A DNA stretch of 64,000 nt from Nitzschia sp. DOCU1. Taxonomy: Eukaryota > Bacillariophyta > Bacillariophyceae > Bacillariales > Bacillariaceae. A model generated the notes under the pieces. That model saw only the letters and a list, made by a program, of their open reading frames with translations, had not been told where the DNA came from and did no database searches. Position numbers and translations under genes: made by a program. Positions 18,841 through 28,502 of this stretch are shown here, piece after piece. Every line of letters starts with the position of its first letter. The first letter of the stretch is position 1. Location: assembly GCA_951394045.1 (NCBI GenBank), contig OX595998.1, forward strand, positions 1,426,001-1,490,000. The letters run 5' to 3'.

Positions 18841-19752
18841 ATGGTCATTGTGCCCCAAGGACATGGATATCGTCACTTCCCTTCCCTCCCGCTTTGGAAA
18901 GGGAAGCCACACGGGCTACGACAACGTAGTCTTTGCTCCACAATTTGGCTTACTGCAAGAAAAATTACTTTCAACAAATTCCAGCTTGGCCCATTCCAAG
19001 AAAAGCTATTCAGCAGAAACACTAGGACCGTCATGACGATGATGATCAACGACAAGATTAAGCTCCAGAAGATAGCCCCTTCTTCTGTTGTTAACGAAGA
19101 GGAAAGGAGGATTGTTTCTTTCTCGTCTTCGAAATCATCCGGAAACCCGATTGCGAAAACTGTCACTTTCAACCATAATGTGATCATAAGAGCGACTCTG
19201 CACTTGGACCAATATACGAAATCTGAGATCGAATCGACTTGGTATTCTCGCCAAGAATACTCCGGAATGATGCAAGAAGCAAGAGAGTTGCTTGAGGAAG
19301 TTACATGGGCAGAGCATTCTAAAGTGATGCGATGGGCACCTCCTTGCGCCCAAGAAGCTGACCACTACCAATCTTCGGATTCTGAACAAGACACATGTGA
19401 CTTCAAAAAAGAGGCCCAAGAAGACGAACAATATCTCATGCTCGGGCTCGAGCTGAGAATACCACATTCAAGGAAAGAAGTCCTCGCCAGAAGAGAAATG
19501 GCAAGTATAGCTGTGTTTCGAGCACAAAACGCGCAGTACTCGACCCGACGCTACGACCCGGAGATAATTGCCGATGCCTACTTGCCGATTTCAACCATCT
19601 CTCGGAATGCCGCTCTCGATAGAGCTCAGCGTTTATACGAGCACGAAGCGTTGCCCGTGGAACATCACGATCGTTGTGCATCCTCACGATTTGATTGTTC
19701 ACAGCGATGGAGTTTGGGGAAACGACAGTATGCACTTGTTGTGACATTGTAA
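18841..19752 (+). CDS. Diatom-family protein of unknown function
   Basis: The frame gives 303 residues from ATG 18841; a second plausible start is ATG 19033. From about 19160 the sequence follows a pattern I recognise from many uncharacterised diatom proteins. It has a beta strand (Lys-Thr-Val-Thr-Phe-Asn), an Ala-Thr-Leu-His-Leu strand, then Glu-Ile-Glu-Ser-Thr-Trp-Tyr-Ser-Arg-Gln-Glu-Tyr, a helix with Glu-Ala-Arg-Glu-Leu-Leu, a variable acidic linker, a Gly-Leu-Glu-Leu segment, and a C-terminal helix containing Glu-Ile-Ile-Ala-Asp-Ala-Tyr and Ala-Leu-Asp-Arg-Ala. The N-terminal 60 residues are basic and hydrophobic and may not be coding. No catalytic residues are evident; the function is unknown. 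Confidence 0.7.
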   Translation: MVIVPQGHGYRHFPSLPLWKGKPHGLRQRSLCSTIWLTARKITFNKFQLGPFQEKLFSRNTRTVMTMMINDKIKLQKIAPSSVVNEEERRIVSFSSSKSSGNPIAKTVTFNHNVIIRATLHLDQYTKSEIESTWYSRQEYSGMMQEARELLEEVTWAEHSKVMRWAPPCAQEADHYQSSDSEQDTCDFKKEAQEDEQYLMLGLELRIPHSRKEVLARREMASIAVFRAQNAQYSTRRYDPEIIADAYLPISTISRNAALDRAQRLYEHEALPVEHHDRCASSRFDCSQRWSLGKRQYALVVTL

Positions 19753-20254
19753 ACTGATGGAGGTCATGCAAGAATGCTGTGCTGCGGTCATACTAACAAG
19801 TGAACAACCCATCGCCCCCCTGTTACCAGAGGGGGGGGGTAAGCGAATCATGTCCTTACTTGTGATCTAGCCCAGCGCGACACAGTCAAATGAACGCAAT
19901 GGGGTTCTTTGTAACATCATCATTGGATGATGAACTAACATACCTCTCCTCTTTCAAGAGTTTTGGAAAGTTGTACTAAACTTCAAGTCTAAGTAAATAG
20001 AAATATAATCCATGCCTGCCACAACTGCCTACCATCTCACCCGGTGGTTTTAGTATTCTACGCCAATCCTATCAAACTCAATGCTCACGACGATTCATAG
20101 GATGATCGTGAGGTATTCTACAGGACCCGATATTTTCTTGCATAGATCATCCATTTGTAGAATTTCTCCCTGGGCCCTGGAAGAAGCCACTGAGGTAGAT
20201 GTGTGTTCCTAGTCGAGCAAAGTGTGGCGTCCGATGGGGCGCATTGTTGATTAT
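19753..20254. other. Convergent intergenic region with GC hairpin
   Basis: This lies between the 3' ends of a plus-strand and a minus-strand gene. A C-rich/G-rich hairpin at 19815-19836 (C-run, CTG, TTAC loop, CAG, one bulged A, G-run) is 62 nt after the upstream stop codon. No gene is seen. Confidence 0.55.
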
Positions 20255-21031
20255 TTACAGGCCACCCTCATAATCGACTCGTTTCCACAAGGCAAGACCC
20301 CCACCACCTCCACGAGCAGTAGCAATCTTGTCGTCGGCGCTAATCCAATTGAAGAACGCACGCTTGCCCCGCTTTTCTAGTTCCACGTTGCCCTCACTCC
20401 CCAAGCCCGTCTTTGCACCCAGAGAGGCCGCCTCCCCTGCCTTGAGTTGAATGTCAAAAATATTCAGTAGCTTGATTGAAGTAAAGTCAAAGGTAAGCTT
20501 CGAGACACCACTATTTTGGAGAGTCCAGTCAAAGTCGCCTTTAAACTTGAGGACTGGGAAATCGCCTAGATATAGTCCATTTTCAATCAACCACGGATCT
20601 TCGTCCTTGTTGAAACTTTGTGTAGCCTTGATGGGAAAGTAATTGATTCTGCCAGTCCTCTTTTGCGTATCGACGGTACCGGTAGTAAAAATGAGTCGCC
20701 AGGAACCACCGCCATTTCCAGCCAAGGCCTCTAGCGTAGCATCCGCGACGGATGGGTCTTCCTTGTTCTTTTGCCTCATGAGTTTTTCCAAATCCAAAAG
20801 AGCGGCCACAACCGTGTCGGCATCCTCTGATTTTGTCTCTGCGGCACGATAGAGTATGGTCATGGCATCCTTGATGGAAGAATCAATCGAGGACGCGGTA
20901 GATCGTAGGGCGGTCTGGGTTGCTGTGGCGCCCCCGTCAAAACGAGGCAGCGAGACAGAACGCGGTTGGAAGGCTTCCACTCCGCATGCAGCCAAAGCGG
21001 CCATAAGAAGGACGATTAGTCTCTGCATCAT
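20255..21031 (-). CDS. Plastid fibrillin (plastid lipid-associated protein)
   Basis: I chose the start at the Met-Met pair (21031) because it places a hydrophobic signal peptide at the N-terminus: Leu-Ile-Val-Leu-Leu-Met-Ala-Ala-Leu-Ala-Ala-Cys-Gly-Val-Glu-Ala followed by Phe. That is the diatom bipartite plastid-targeting arrangement, so the 258-residue precursor is predicted to cross the four plastid membranes. The mature part has the PAP/fibrillin fold markers: Gly-Ser-Trp-Arg-Leu-Ile-Phe-Thr-Thr-Gly, a Tyr-Phe-Pro-Ile-Lys-Ala-Thr-Gln-Ser-Phe strand, Ile-Glu-Asn-Gly-Leu-Tyr-Leu-Gly, and a Gly-Asp-Phe-Asp-Trp segment. Fibrillins bind lipids in plastoglobules and thylakoids. It is divergent from the SMYD-like gene, with 332 bp between the starts. 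Confidence 0.88.
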   Translation of the reverse strand: MMQRLIVLLMAALAACGVEAFQPRSVSLPRFDGGATATQTALRSTASSIDSSIKDAMTILYRAAETKSEDADTVVAALLDLEKLMRQKNKEDPSVADATLEALAGNGGGSWRLIFTTGTVDTQKRTGRINYFPIKATQSFNKDEDPWLIENGLYLGDFPVLKFKGDFDWTLQNSGVSKLTFDFTSIKLLNIFDIQLKAGEAASLGAKTGLGSEGNVELEKRGKRAFFNWISADDKIATARGGGGGLALWKRVDYEGGL

Positions 21032-21363
21032 AGTTCTTGCTCGGAAGGTCTCAGTTACACTTGTAGTAATGATCAACAGATGATAACAGCAAAGCGGGTG
21101 GAGTTCTTGCCGGTCGGTGATGAAGATCCAAAAAAATGCAACGCTGACGTGTTGCATTGCATTCACGAAAGAATAGAGTCACGAATGACGAATGACTTCT
21201 TTGACCATATCCGAATTTCCCGCGATTTTTCCTCGCTGGCGCGGATTTCCGTGAAGTGCATATCTTTACGCTATTATCTTCGACCATTTATTGACCCCAT
21301 GGATACAGCGGTCGCTACAGACATCAGGATGGAGAGTAGCATTTTCTGGTGGAACGGCTCTCT

Positions 21364-23067
21364 ATGAACGTCAATACGGAACGGCCGGATCGAAAACGAC
21401 CTCCTAAAAGAGATGCGACGACCGACTCGGCATTGCTGGTGGCTCGTGAGCTGTTCGAGGCCAGCCAAGGACGATTAACGGCGGTTGAGACGATAGAAGA
21501 AGGGATACGAGTGGAAGCATGCATGCCGACTTCCAAAGATTCATCTGTCCCGTCGGAACGATTATTACTCTCCAGAGGCACATGCTTGATGAAAAGTGCG
21601 GCCACTCGCATTGCTCTGGATCCGTCGCGATGGACCACGCATTGTGGATTTTGTGCCAGCAAGATCGACAGTTGCGACATTTGTTCGAACTGTCAAATCA
21701 TCGGCCTATGTTCCAAGTGCCAACAACACAAGCCAATGGTTGCACTTCACGACAAGGAATGTCTGGCACTCAAGACTTTCAAGTCGTTGTTTGACAAGGC
21801 GTCCGATTCCGAATCCCACGCAGATGCAGATCCGGATGTTTTTTGGCAAATGGATCCGACCAGTCATATCTTGACGATTCGGCTCCTATGTTCCATCCAT
21901 GAAGATAGCGGTGGTTCTCTACAATGGTGGCAGCAAATATCATGTCTCTACTTGCTATCCATCACAGAATTCGAAAGGTACAATGCCAAGTTATTTGTTT
22001 CCGCCATGAGGGAGCAGCTACTTTCAGAAACTACCACCGATGCTACAGCACATGACGCTGGTGGGTCTACAGCATCAATCAGTGAAATTTGGGACTTTGA
22101 CAAATACCAAAGCGTTCTTGGCCGTGTTCTAGGCTGCAGTCATGCCATTGTGGATCTCTCATTGCCACTGGGATGCCAAAGTTTGGGTCGAGCTTTGTTC
22201 TGGCACCACAGCTTTTACAACCATTCGTGTGCACCCAATGCATTTTTGTCGTGTGACATTGCTCCCTCATCTGCATTGCCTTCTAGTAGCAATAATGCTA
22301 CACCGGGGACTCTTAGCGCCAGTGTCCACTTGATTCGAGATGTTTCCCCTGGTGAGCCCATTACGTTAAGTTATATTCCCATGTCGGGCCTATCCACTCG
22401 AGAACGCCAAGATCTCTTGCAGACGAGCTATGAGTTTCAATGCCAGTGTCAGCCATGTCGCTCGTGCAGCATACAACTGCCCAACGACGCCGACGTTGAC
22501 CCGATCCGAGAAATCCAGTTTTCTTGCAATGCCCGGTTGCTAGCTGTACAACGAGAGGAATCACGCACACAAGTGGATATCAACAGTGACGCGTCAGGGG
22601 ACGATGAAATTGAGAACGTCTTGTCTTTGGCCCGCATGACGCAGCGAGGCATACAGAATCAAGGTATTCCATCTGATCACGAAGTCAGTCTGGAAGCGCA
22701 TCGATTATTGGCATTGGGATATTCCATGCTAGGTCGATACGAGGAAGCGATTCGACATCATGGCGATTTCTTACAACAAGCCCCAATGGCGTTAATGGAT
22801 CCGGTAGCCATGGCGACGCAACGTCTTGCACTGGCGCGGGACATGGCGGCGGCGGCAGCCGGTGGTGATGAATCATCTAGTTCGAAGGGCAACGCAGAAG
22901 CAGCAAAACTGGAATGGCAAACAGCCATGGAAGAATTTTCGGCTGTCATTGGGAAGACTCATCCATGGGTGCAAGAGCTGAATCGACAACATGAAACCCC
23001 AAACACATCTCGCTCGTTTTCCCCTCGGAAGCGGCCGCGCCTAGACACTCAAGATGATGAATTATAG
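21364..23067 (+). CDS. SMYD-like SET/MYND methyltransferase
   Basis: The first ATG in frame is 21364, giving 567 residues. A split SET domain surrounds a MYND-type zinc cluster: Cys-Gly-Phe-Cys and Cys-x2-Cys pairs, then Cys-Ser-Lys-Cys and a His/Cys end (about residues 95-135). The SET core has the invariant Asn-His-Ser-Cys-Ala-Pro-Asn motif near residue 285, a Gly-Glu-Pro-Ile-Thr-Leu-Ser-Tyr motif supplying the catalytic Tyr, and a post-SET Cys-Gln-Cys-Gln-Pro-Cys cluster near 365. After this come helices that resemble the TPR-like C-terminal lobe of SMYD proteins, and a basic Pro-Arg-Lys-Arg-Pro-Arg tail, possibly a nuclear signal. SMYD enzymes methylate lysines on histones or other proteins; the substrate cannot be told here. 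Confidence 0.88.
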   Translation: MNVNTERPDRKRPPKRDATTDSALLVARELFEASQGRLTAVETIEEGIRVEACMPTSKDSSVPSERLLLSRGTCLMKSAATRIALDPSRWTTHCGFCASKIDSCDICSNCQIIGLCSKCQQHKPMVALHDKECLALKTFKSLFDKASDSESHADADPDVFWQMDPTSHILTIRLLCSIHEDSGGSLQWWQQISCLYLLSITEFERYNAKLFVSAMREQLLSETTTDATAHDAGGSTASISEIWDFDKYQSVLGRVLGCSHAIVDLSLPLGCQSLGRALFWHHSFYNHSCAPNAFLSCDIAPSSALPSSSNNATPGTLSASVHLIRDVSPGEPITLSYIPMSGLSTRERQDLLQTSYEFQCQCQPCRSCSIQLPNDADVDPIREIQFSCNARLLAVQREESRTQVDINSDASGDDEIENVLSLARMTQRGIQNQGIPSDHEVSLEAHRLLALGYSMLGRYEEAIRHHGDFLQQAPMALMDPVAMATQRLALARDMAAAAAGGDESSSSKGNAEAAKLEWQTAMEEFSAVIGKTHPWVQELNRQHETPNTSRSFSPRKRPRLDTQDDEL

Positions 23068-23467
23068 AACACAGATGCTTTCTCTACAACAATACAGTGA
23101 AGTTCTTCAGTGCTAAGAAGTATCTCGTAGTATCATGGATACAAGGCGGCTGAGAGATGATAGTTGTAAAAGGCTTGCGGTTTTAGGCCGGTACCCGTCA
23201 ATAGCCAGCGTTAAGCTGACTGGTATGGTTGCTATCATCCTAGCAGAGGACAGAACTCACCGGGTCGTAGTATTTGCAAGATTGGTAAAAATGACCAGAG
23301 AGATTCATTCGCCGCCTCTTGCTTTTCTTCCCTATGGGACTCGACGTAGTTTATGTTTCAACTCCGATCCCTGCTTTTGAATTTTCATCCCACGGCCAAT
23401 AGTTGAAGTTCTACCAGCCAGTTTCGAATCCGTCCTTTTCTCCAAACACAAAAAACGCTGTTACTAG
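23068..23467. other. Intergenic region between convergent genes
   Basis: I see nothing beyond the 3' flanks of the SMYD-like and ATE1 genes. Confidence 0.5.
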
Positions 23468-25498
23468 CTAGGTCAATTTGACGAGACATTGTCGACTCAA
23501 TTCGGTGCCAGCTTCTTGCGACAGTTCTTGTAAAATCGGACGCACCACTTGTTTGCCATTGTCTTGTAGCATGTCCAATGTCACGGCCATGCCCGCACCA
23601 ATATCCATGGGAATTCCCGACAAGCACTCATCCGAAACGGTTTGTTTTTGGGGTGGTTGTTGTTCTTGGGAGGAATGTTTGTCATCAGTATCCACCAAGG
23701 CACATACATGTTGGGGCGTCCGCAACAGTTTGGGGATGGCAATGGGACAATCGACCCATTGAAAGTGGACCGGACACAGCAATTGACTGGGTTGATAGTC
23801 TGCCTTGTAGCGCATTTTTTGACACGATTCAATGTAGTATCCCAAATAATAGTAGGGCTTGTGGAGAACTTTTAGGGTATACTCAATTTCTTTCAAAATG
23901 GCCAGTTTGCCCAACGCCACGAGTTGATGAGAAAATTCGGGATGATAATACAAATACACACTCGACAAGCCTTGTGGCAAGACGTCCACCACGCCGACAG
24001 CAATCAATAGATCGCCAATCCAATATTGTTGATGATACGTTCCACAGTCGTCATTTGTTTTTTGAAAGTCAAAGGGTGATTCGACCAAGAATTGGTAAAA
24101 ACTAAAGTAGTTGTTGAGCAAGGCACGTTGAACGGGTTTGGAGTAAGGAGCCAAGTAGTCACGAAGCATGGGAGAGACTTGTTCTCGAAATGACGGTGGA
24201 TGATGAGGACCCCAGTCCAAGTGGGCAATCGCCTCTAGCGGATCTGGTAGCTGTTGTGGTTTGGAAGCTGTTTCGTCGCCATTGGAAGTCTCGCCTGCTG
24301 CCGTGGTCGTTTCGGTGGCGTCAATAGTAGGCGCGGTGGTGGTACTTTCCATGGTCATGTCGTCGTGGGGGATTCCATCACCATCTTCTTCCGATAATGC
24401 TTGTAGAGGGTCCGGATCTTGATGTACCACATGTTGATACCGAACATATAATGCATGGACTTGTGGATTCAATGCACTCTGATGTGCCGGCATGGTTTCC
24501 ATTCTCAATACGCGTTGTTGGGCTCTCAAGGGTTTACCAGTCGTCGTTTGATACCATTGTGCCAGTTTATCAGTCGCAGCATCTCGCATGGAAACATCGT
24601 CGTCGTCGTTGTTGGCGGCGCTATGAAAGCTGGTGGCTTGTTCCCAGGCCACTGGAGAAAATTGGAGAGTGACCAAGATTTGTCCACTTCTGAAATGTCC
24701 CTCGATCGATTCCACCTTGGTACTATCGTCGCCACTGTCATTTGTATTAGTATATTGTTGTTGTTGTTGCTGTCGTAAATACGCCACTACCGATTGCAAT
24801 AATGGATCCCTGGGAATTTTGGCGGTTCCTGCCACTTGCGCACAAACGCTGCAAGCTAAAATGATTTGACGTTGCTTTTCTTGAGGTTTGGAGGGCGGTC
24901 GAACTTTGTAGGATATTGTGGGTGGAATCGTGATAATATTGTTGGTGTTGCTGCTATTGCTAGCGTCCCCTGTTTTCAATGTGGAGGCGAGGCCCTGCCG
25001 CGTGGCTGTCTCCAAAGAATCCAATAGGCGACGTGTCAAGGGTGTTTCTCGAAGATACGATTCTAGTCGATTCGATACAGGATTTCCTCCTTTGGATGAC
25101 GACGACAATGTCGGCTTGTTGGATACTGACGCGTTCGTCGTGGGTTGTAGTAGTAAGGTTTGTAATTTTCGTTGTAATTTGGCTTGCGATTTGGTCGGTT
25201 GAAAGTGCTCCACCCGTAAACGAATCGTCAAGGCAGGACAACAACTTTCAAAATTGTCGGGACGATACAAATGAATTCCCGATCGACGCCAACCACGATA
25301 GAGAAAATGTTCATATGTTTGGGGTGTCATGCTTTCGGCCAACATGCCAAAACTTTTGGAACAATCTCCAGGAGTTTTCGATACCAAAGGAGCGCGTTGG
25401 CCTTTGCAATAGCCACATTCCATGCTGCTGTAGCCAAAGGGACGGACTACGTTGAGATAGCGGTCCATGGGGGGAGGAGGAGAGGATGCTTGTTGCAT
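23468..25498 (-). CDS. ATE1: Arginyl-tRNA-protein transferase ATE1
   Basis: The 676-residue protein carries the two ATE1 domains. The N-terminal one has the Cys-Gly-Tyr-Cys motif (about residues 28-31), Phe-Leu-Tyr-Arg-Gly-Trp-Arg-Arg-Ser-Gly and a Cys-Cys-Pro-Ala-Leu-Thr-Ile-Arg-Leu motif, which together form the Cys cluster needed for activity. The C-terminal one has Pro-Phe-Asp-Phe, Gly-Thr-Tyr-His-Gln-Gln-Tyr, Ala-Val-Gly-Val-Val-Asp-Val-Leu-Pro, Ser-Ser-Val-Tyr-Leu-Tyr-Tyr-His-Pro, and Tyr-Tyr-Leu-Gly-Tyr-Tyr-Ile. ATE1 transfers Arg from Arg-tRNA to N-terminal Asp, Glu or oxidised Cys in the Arg/N-degron pathway. The middle, about residues 120-470, is enlarged with Gln, Thr and Asp-rich inserts compared with other ATE1 proteins. 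No intron is needed. Confidence 0.95.
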   Translation of the reverse strand: MQQASSPPPPMDRYLNVVRPFGYSSMECGYCKGQRAPLVSKTPGDCSKSFGMLAESMTPQTYEHFLYRGWRRSGIHLYRPDNFESCCPALTIRLRVEHFQPTKSQAKLQRKLQTLLLQPTTNASVSNKPTLSSSSKGGNPVSNRLESYLRETPLTRRLLDSLETATRQGLASTLKTGDASNSSNTNNIITIPPTISYKVRPPSKPQEKQRQIILACSVCAQVAGTAKIPRDPLLQSVVAYLRQQQQQQYTNTNDSGDDSTKVESIEGHFRSGQILVTLQFSPVAWEQATSFHSAANNDDDDVSMRDAATDKLAQWYQTTTGKPLRAQQRVLRMETMPAHQSALNPQVHALYVRYQHVVHQDPDPLQALSEEDGDGIPHDDMTMESTTTAPTIDATETTTAAGETSNGDETASKPQQLPDPLEAIAHLDWGPHHPPSFREQVSPMLRDYLAPYSKPVQRALLNNYFSFYQFLVESPFDFQKTNDDCGTYHQQYWIGDLLIAVGVVDVLPQGLSSVYLYYHPEFSHQLVALGKLAILKEIEYTLKVLHKPYYYLGYYIESCQKMRYKADYQPSQLLCPVHFQWVDCPIAIPKLLRTPQHVCALVDTDDKHSSQEQQPPQKQTVSDECLSGIPMDIGAGMAVTLDMLQDNGKQVVRPILQELSQEAGTELSRQCLVKLT

Positions 25499-26568
25499 GG
25501 TGACTTGTTGTGTTTCCTAGTCAAGGTTGCTCACAGTCACACTGTCAACGGGAGAAAAAGGCCGATAAAGATCAAAAACACGAACTCGACGTTCGTTGTC
25601 TGCCTGTCTGCCTCCACCCGAATATCACGGTAGAGGCAATACAGCACCGACTGGTCAAAAGAGCCGCAGAGTCGAGTCCACTGTCCTTGTTGGAGGATTG
25701 ATTGATTGACTGACAAGAAAGTGAACCCAGGGATGCGAATAGTGAGTCTGTCTCAAAAATCTCTTTGTTGCTGTGTATCTTGTGTGTCACCACAACGCGC
25801 CATACCGCTGTGGCGGGGTCTTTTCACGTGGAGATGTGTCTCGATGACTCCACGCACGCACGCACGTACGAACGACGAGCTTGACTAAATCGACCCTATT
25901 CTTTCAGTCTTTCTGAAACGTGGCCAATCAATGAGACGACCCGGAACTCTACGTTTGGAACGTTATTCCGTTTTCATCGCCAACAAGATTGCTACCCCTC
26001 CTTAGATCTGGTCGATACTCTGACCGTAGCAGCGTCGGATTGAGTCCCCCCAGAACCTGAATGAATAGTCGCTAGCTAGTAGAATCCCCGCCGCGCAGCC
26101 GTTTCAGTCGTGCGACTAATACGATTGCTCGTGAGACCCGCGCGCACGAACACGAAGCCCATCACTTTTTACGATTCCTTCTCAATGGTGTCTTGATCTA
26201 TGGAAAAAGGGAAGACCTAACGTTCATGTTCATCGTCCATCGGTTTATTATCCCCTGGATTTGGTCGATACTCTACTAAACTAGTAACAGCGTAGTAGTC
26301 GCGATCGGCATCCGTTGCACAAGTCGTGCCACAAACAGTGATACGGCGATTCATCGCCAAATTACTGTAGGAGGTGCGCCATAGTAGGTTGACTGTTTCG
26401 AAAAGAAAAGGCATAGCGAACATGATTTATGACAGACGTGCCAGCGACAAAGGGACTGGTGGCTCAGACCCATGAAGTAAATTTTACTGCGATTAGCATC
26501 ATAATTTCAAAATGCTCATTCTATCTAGAGATCCGCCGAATCTGAACCCTCACCACAATTTCATTACA
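25499..26568. other. Intergenic region between divergent genes
   Basis: The 5' flanks of ATE1 (minus) and the unknown 26569 gene (plus) lie here. Short ORFs are present without resemblance to known families. A short (GCAC)n-type stretch occurs near 25852-25870. Confidence 0.5.
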
Positions 26569-28017
26569 ATGACATCTTCCGATACGTCCTTCGAGAAGAG
26601 GCATGCTATTGCCGAAAGTCGACGCGGATCCACCAAAACAAGAAACAAAGTCGTGCTGCCCCACCAAGCCTTGAACAACAAGAGTGTAGAATCGGAGCAA
26701 ACGGCGGCGCCTTTGGAACATACCAAAGTCATCATGCGCACCACTCCCGTTTTACTGGGATGGAATCCCAACAAGGCCAAGCTGGCCAAGCTCCCTCTCT
26801 ATTACCCCTCTGGTCTGATCAAATACAAGCTCCCCACTAGGCTTTTTGTTGCGTTGTTGGGAGCGCTTCAAACGTTTTTGAAACACAAGTCTATCCAAGC
26901 CACGTTTCACAACGTTCCATGTTTTGCCATGCTCCAAACAATGGACCAAGTGAAACTTCGAATCAAATTCTGGGAGGCCTGCGACGATTCGGAACACATG
27001 ATCGTAGACATTCAGCGTAGTAGTGGCGATCAAATCAAATTTGGTCGCGTCCTCCGGCAATTGATCTGTGTCGCCAAGGGAATTGCCGGTTACGAAGCAG
27101 CAGATGATAAAAGTGCAGCAATGCACGACGAAATCAATATTCTTCCTGTAGAATTGAACGTTGACAAGATTCGACAACTGGAGGCAATCGCAGAGCAACC
27201 AGCTCCCCCCATCAAACGAGAAGTCGTGATATCGGAAACCAGTGCCATGGTCCCCGTCATTCAGATGATTCATCAATGTTTGACGAGCCCAAGTTTCGCC
27301 GAGCGCACCATGGGTCTGGAAATCTTTCTCAATCTAACCAATGTGGGAACCACCATCGTGTCGGCCGCCTGCCATGCCGCCCTCATTTTCTTACTGGGAC
27401 AAGCTCCTTTGGATGCTGGAAGAACCCCTCAAGAACAAGAGTGCCTCGACCGAAAATGTCAAGAAATCCAACGTGTCCTCCTTGTTATTCTCCAGTGCAG
27501 ATGCTACCAAGGCGATGAAGAATTGCGTCATCGACTTGCTGCGTATTCGGATGATGCAAGTGATGTCCTTGAAAGTAGTTGTGGCCAGTACAATCAGCGC
27601 AAGAAGCGGGGACAATACGAAACTGCCATGATGAGTAGTATTCACAAGGTATTGACTGCCATGGTAAATTCCTTGGAAGTTCTGCTCTCTTACAGCATCA
27701 AGTCGCCGTTGGAGGTGCTTGACGATTCATCCTCCATTGTCGTGCAGTTCCTTCAAAAATGCAAAGAATTAACCGAGACGGATATTTACCAGACTCTGAT
27801 GGAATTCATTGACGGAAGCGAAGCTGAAATGGCAGTGGCATTTCTGGCCTGCAAGGCCATGCGTCTGTTGTTGGTGTTGTTTCCTCCTCTCCAGGAAGAG
27901 CTCCAAGGCGATCGCCGAGCCCAGCGTAGTATAGAGAAGGCATGCCGGACGGGAAGCATGTGGCATTCTCTTCTCGAAGTCGAATCCAAAAAGCTTCGAG
28001 GCAGCATTCTGCCATGA
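26569..28017 (+). CDS. Unrecognised helical protein
   Basis: The frame extends upstream to an ATG at 26512, but ATG 26569 (Met-Thr-Ser-Ser) gives a more normal start and a 482-residue protein. I do not recognise the family. The N-terminal 70 residues are polar and basic. The middle is mixed alpha/beta (Leu-Leu-Gly-Trp-Asn-Pro, Tyr-Pro-Ser-Gly-Leu-Ile-Lys-Tyr). From about residue 210 it is built of amphipathic helices rich in Leu, Ile and Cys, including Met-Gly-Leu-Glu-Ile-Phe-Leu-Asn-Leu-Thr-Asn, compatible with an ARM/HEAT-like solenoid. No signal peptide, membrane segment or catalytic motif is seen. Codon use is like its neighbours, so the ORF is likely real. Confidence 0.7.
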   Translation: MTSSDTSFEKRHAIAESRRGSTKTRNKVVLPHQALNNKSVESEQTAAPLEHTKVIMRTTPVLLGWNPNKAKLAKLPLYYPSGLIKYKLPTRLFVALLGALQTFLKHKSIQATFHNVPCFAMLQTMDQVKLRIKFWEACDDSEHMIVDIQRSSGDQIKFGRVLRQLICVAKGIAGYEAADDKSAAMHDEINILPVELNVDKIRQLEAIAEQPAPPIKREVVISETSAMVPVIQMIHQCLTSPSFAERTMGLEIFLNLTNVGTTIVSAACHAALIFLLGQAPLDAGRTPQEQECLDRKCQEIQRVLLVILQCRCYQGDEELRHRLAAYSDDASDVLESSCGQYNQRKKRGQYETAMMSSIHKVLTAMVNSLEVLLSYSIKSPLEVLDDSSSIVVQFLQKCKELTETDIYQTLMEFIDGSEAEMAVAFLACKAMRLLLVLFPPLQEELQGDRRAQRSIEKACRTGSMWHSLLEVESKKLRGSILP

Positions 28018-28502
28018 TTCTAACGTAATAATATCACTCACATACTAGTAGAACGATGTTGTATGCTCATGGACAGGTCTCCATCTTTTGTTTCCACATT
28101 GCCTTTGGGCGGTGGATGGTGGAGAGCAGTTTGGCTGTCGGATGGCCGCGTTGGCAACACTTTTGGGCATCATCGTTCCGACGCTCTATTCTTCGGATCC
28201 GTCAAATATTTCCACGTGGAGTGTTGGCGTGTCTGCAGCACCCAGTCCAATTTGTCAAAGATACTCATGGATCGATCTGCGATGCCGCAAAATCCCGATG
28301 ACGAGACATTTTGCTCCCGGTGGCCGACTGATGGATCTTTTCCTTTTCTTTCTTGTCCACAACAACAACATTTCCTGGCAACAGTACTGTGCATCCAAAG
28401 AGACATAAAAAGACGAGAATAAGATCGTGTACTTCAAGCACTCGAATCCAATCGGTGATACGATCTTACGCATTGCAACTCCACCTTTCGACGTGCAATA
28501 TC
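28018..28502. other. Intergenic region
   Basis: ORFs up to 119 codons overlap one another in all plus frames and show no family resemblance. This is the upstream region of the acetyltransferase gene. Confidence 0.5.

Noticed and set aside
25852..25870. (GCAC)n stretch considered as a CRISPR-like or minisatellite array
   Set aside because: Only a few short units and no spacer structure; no CRISPR arrays are seen anywhere in the window.
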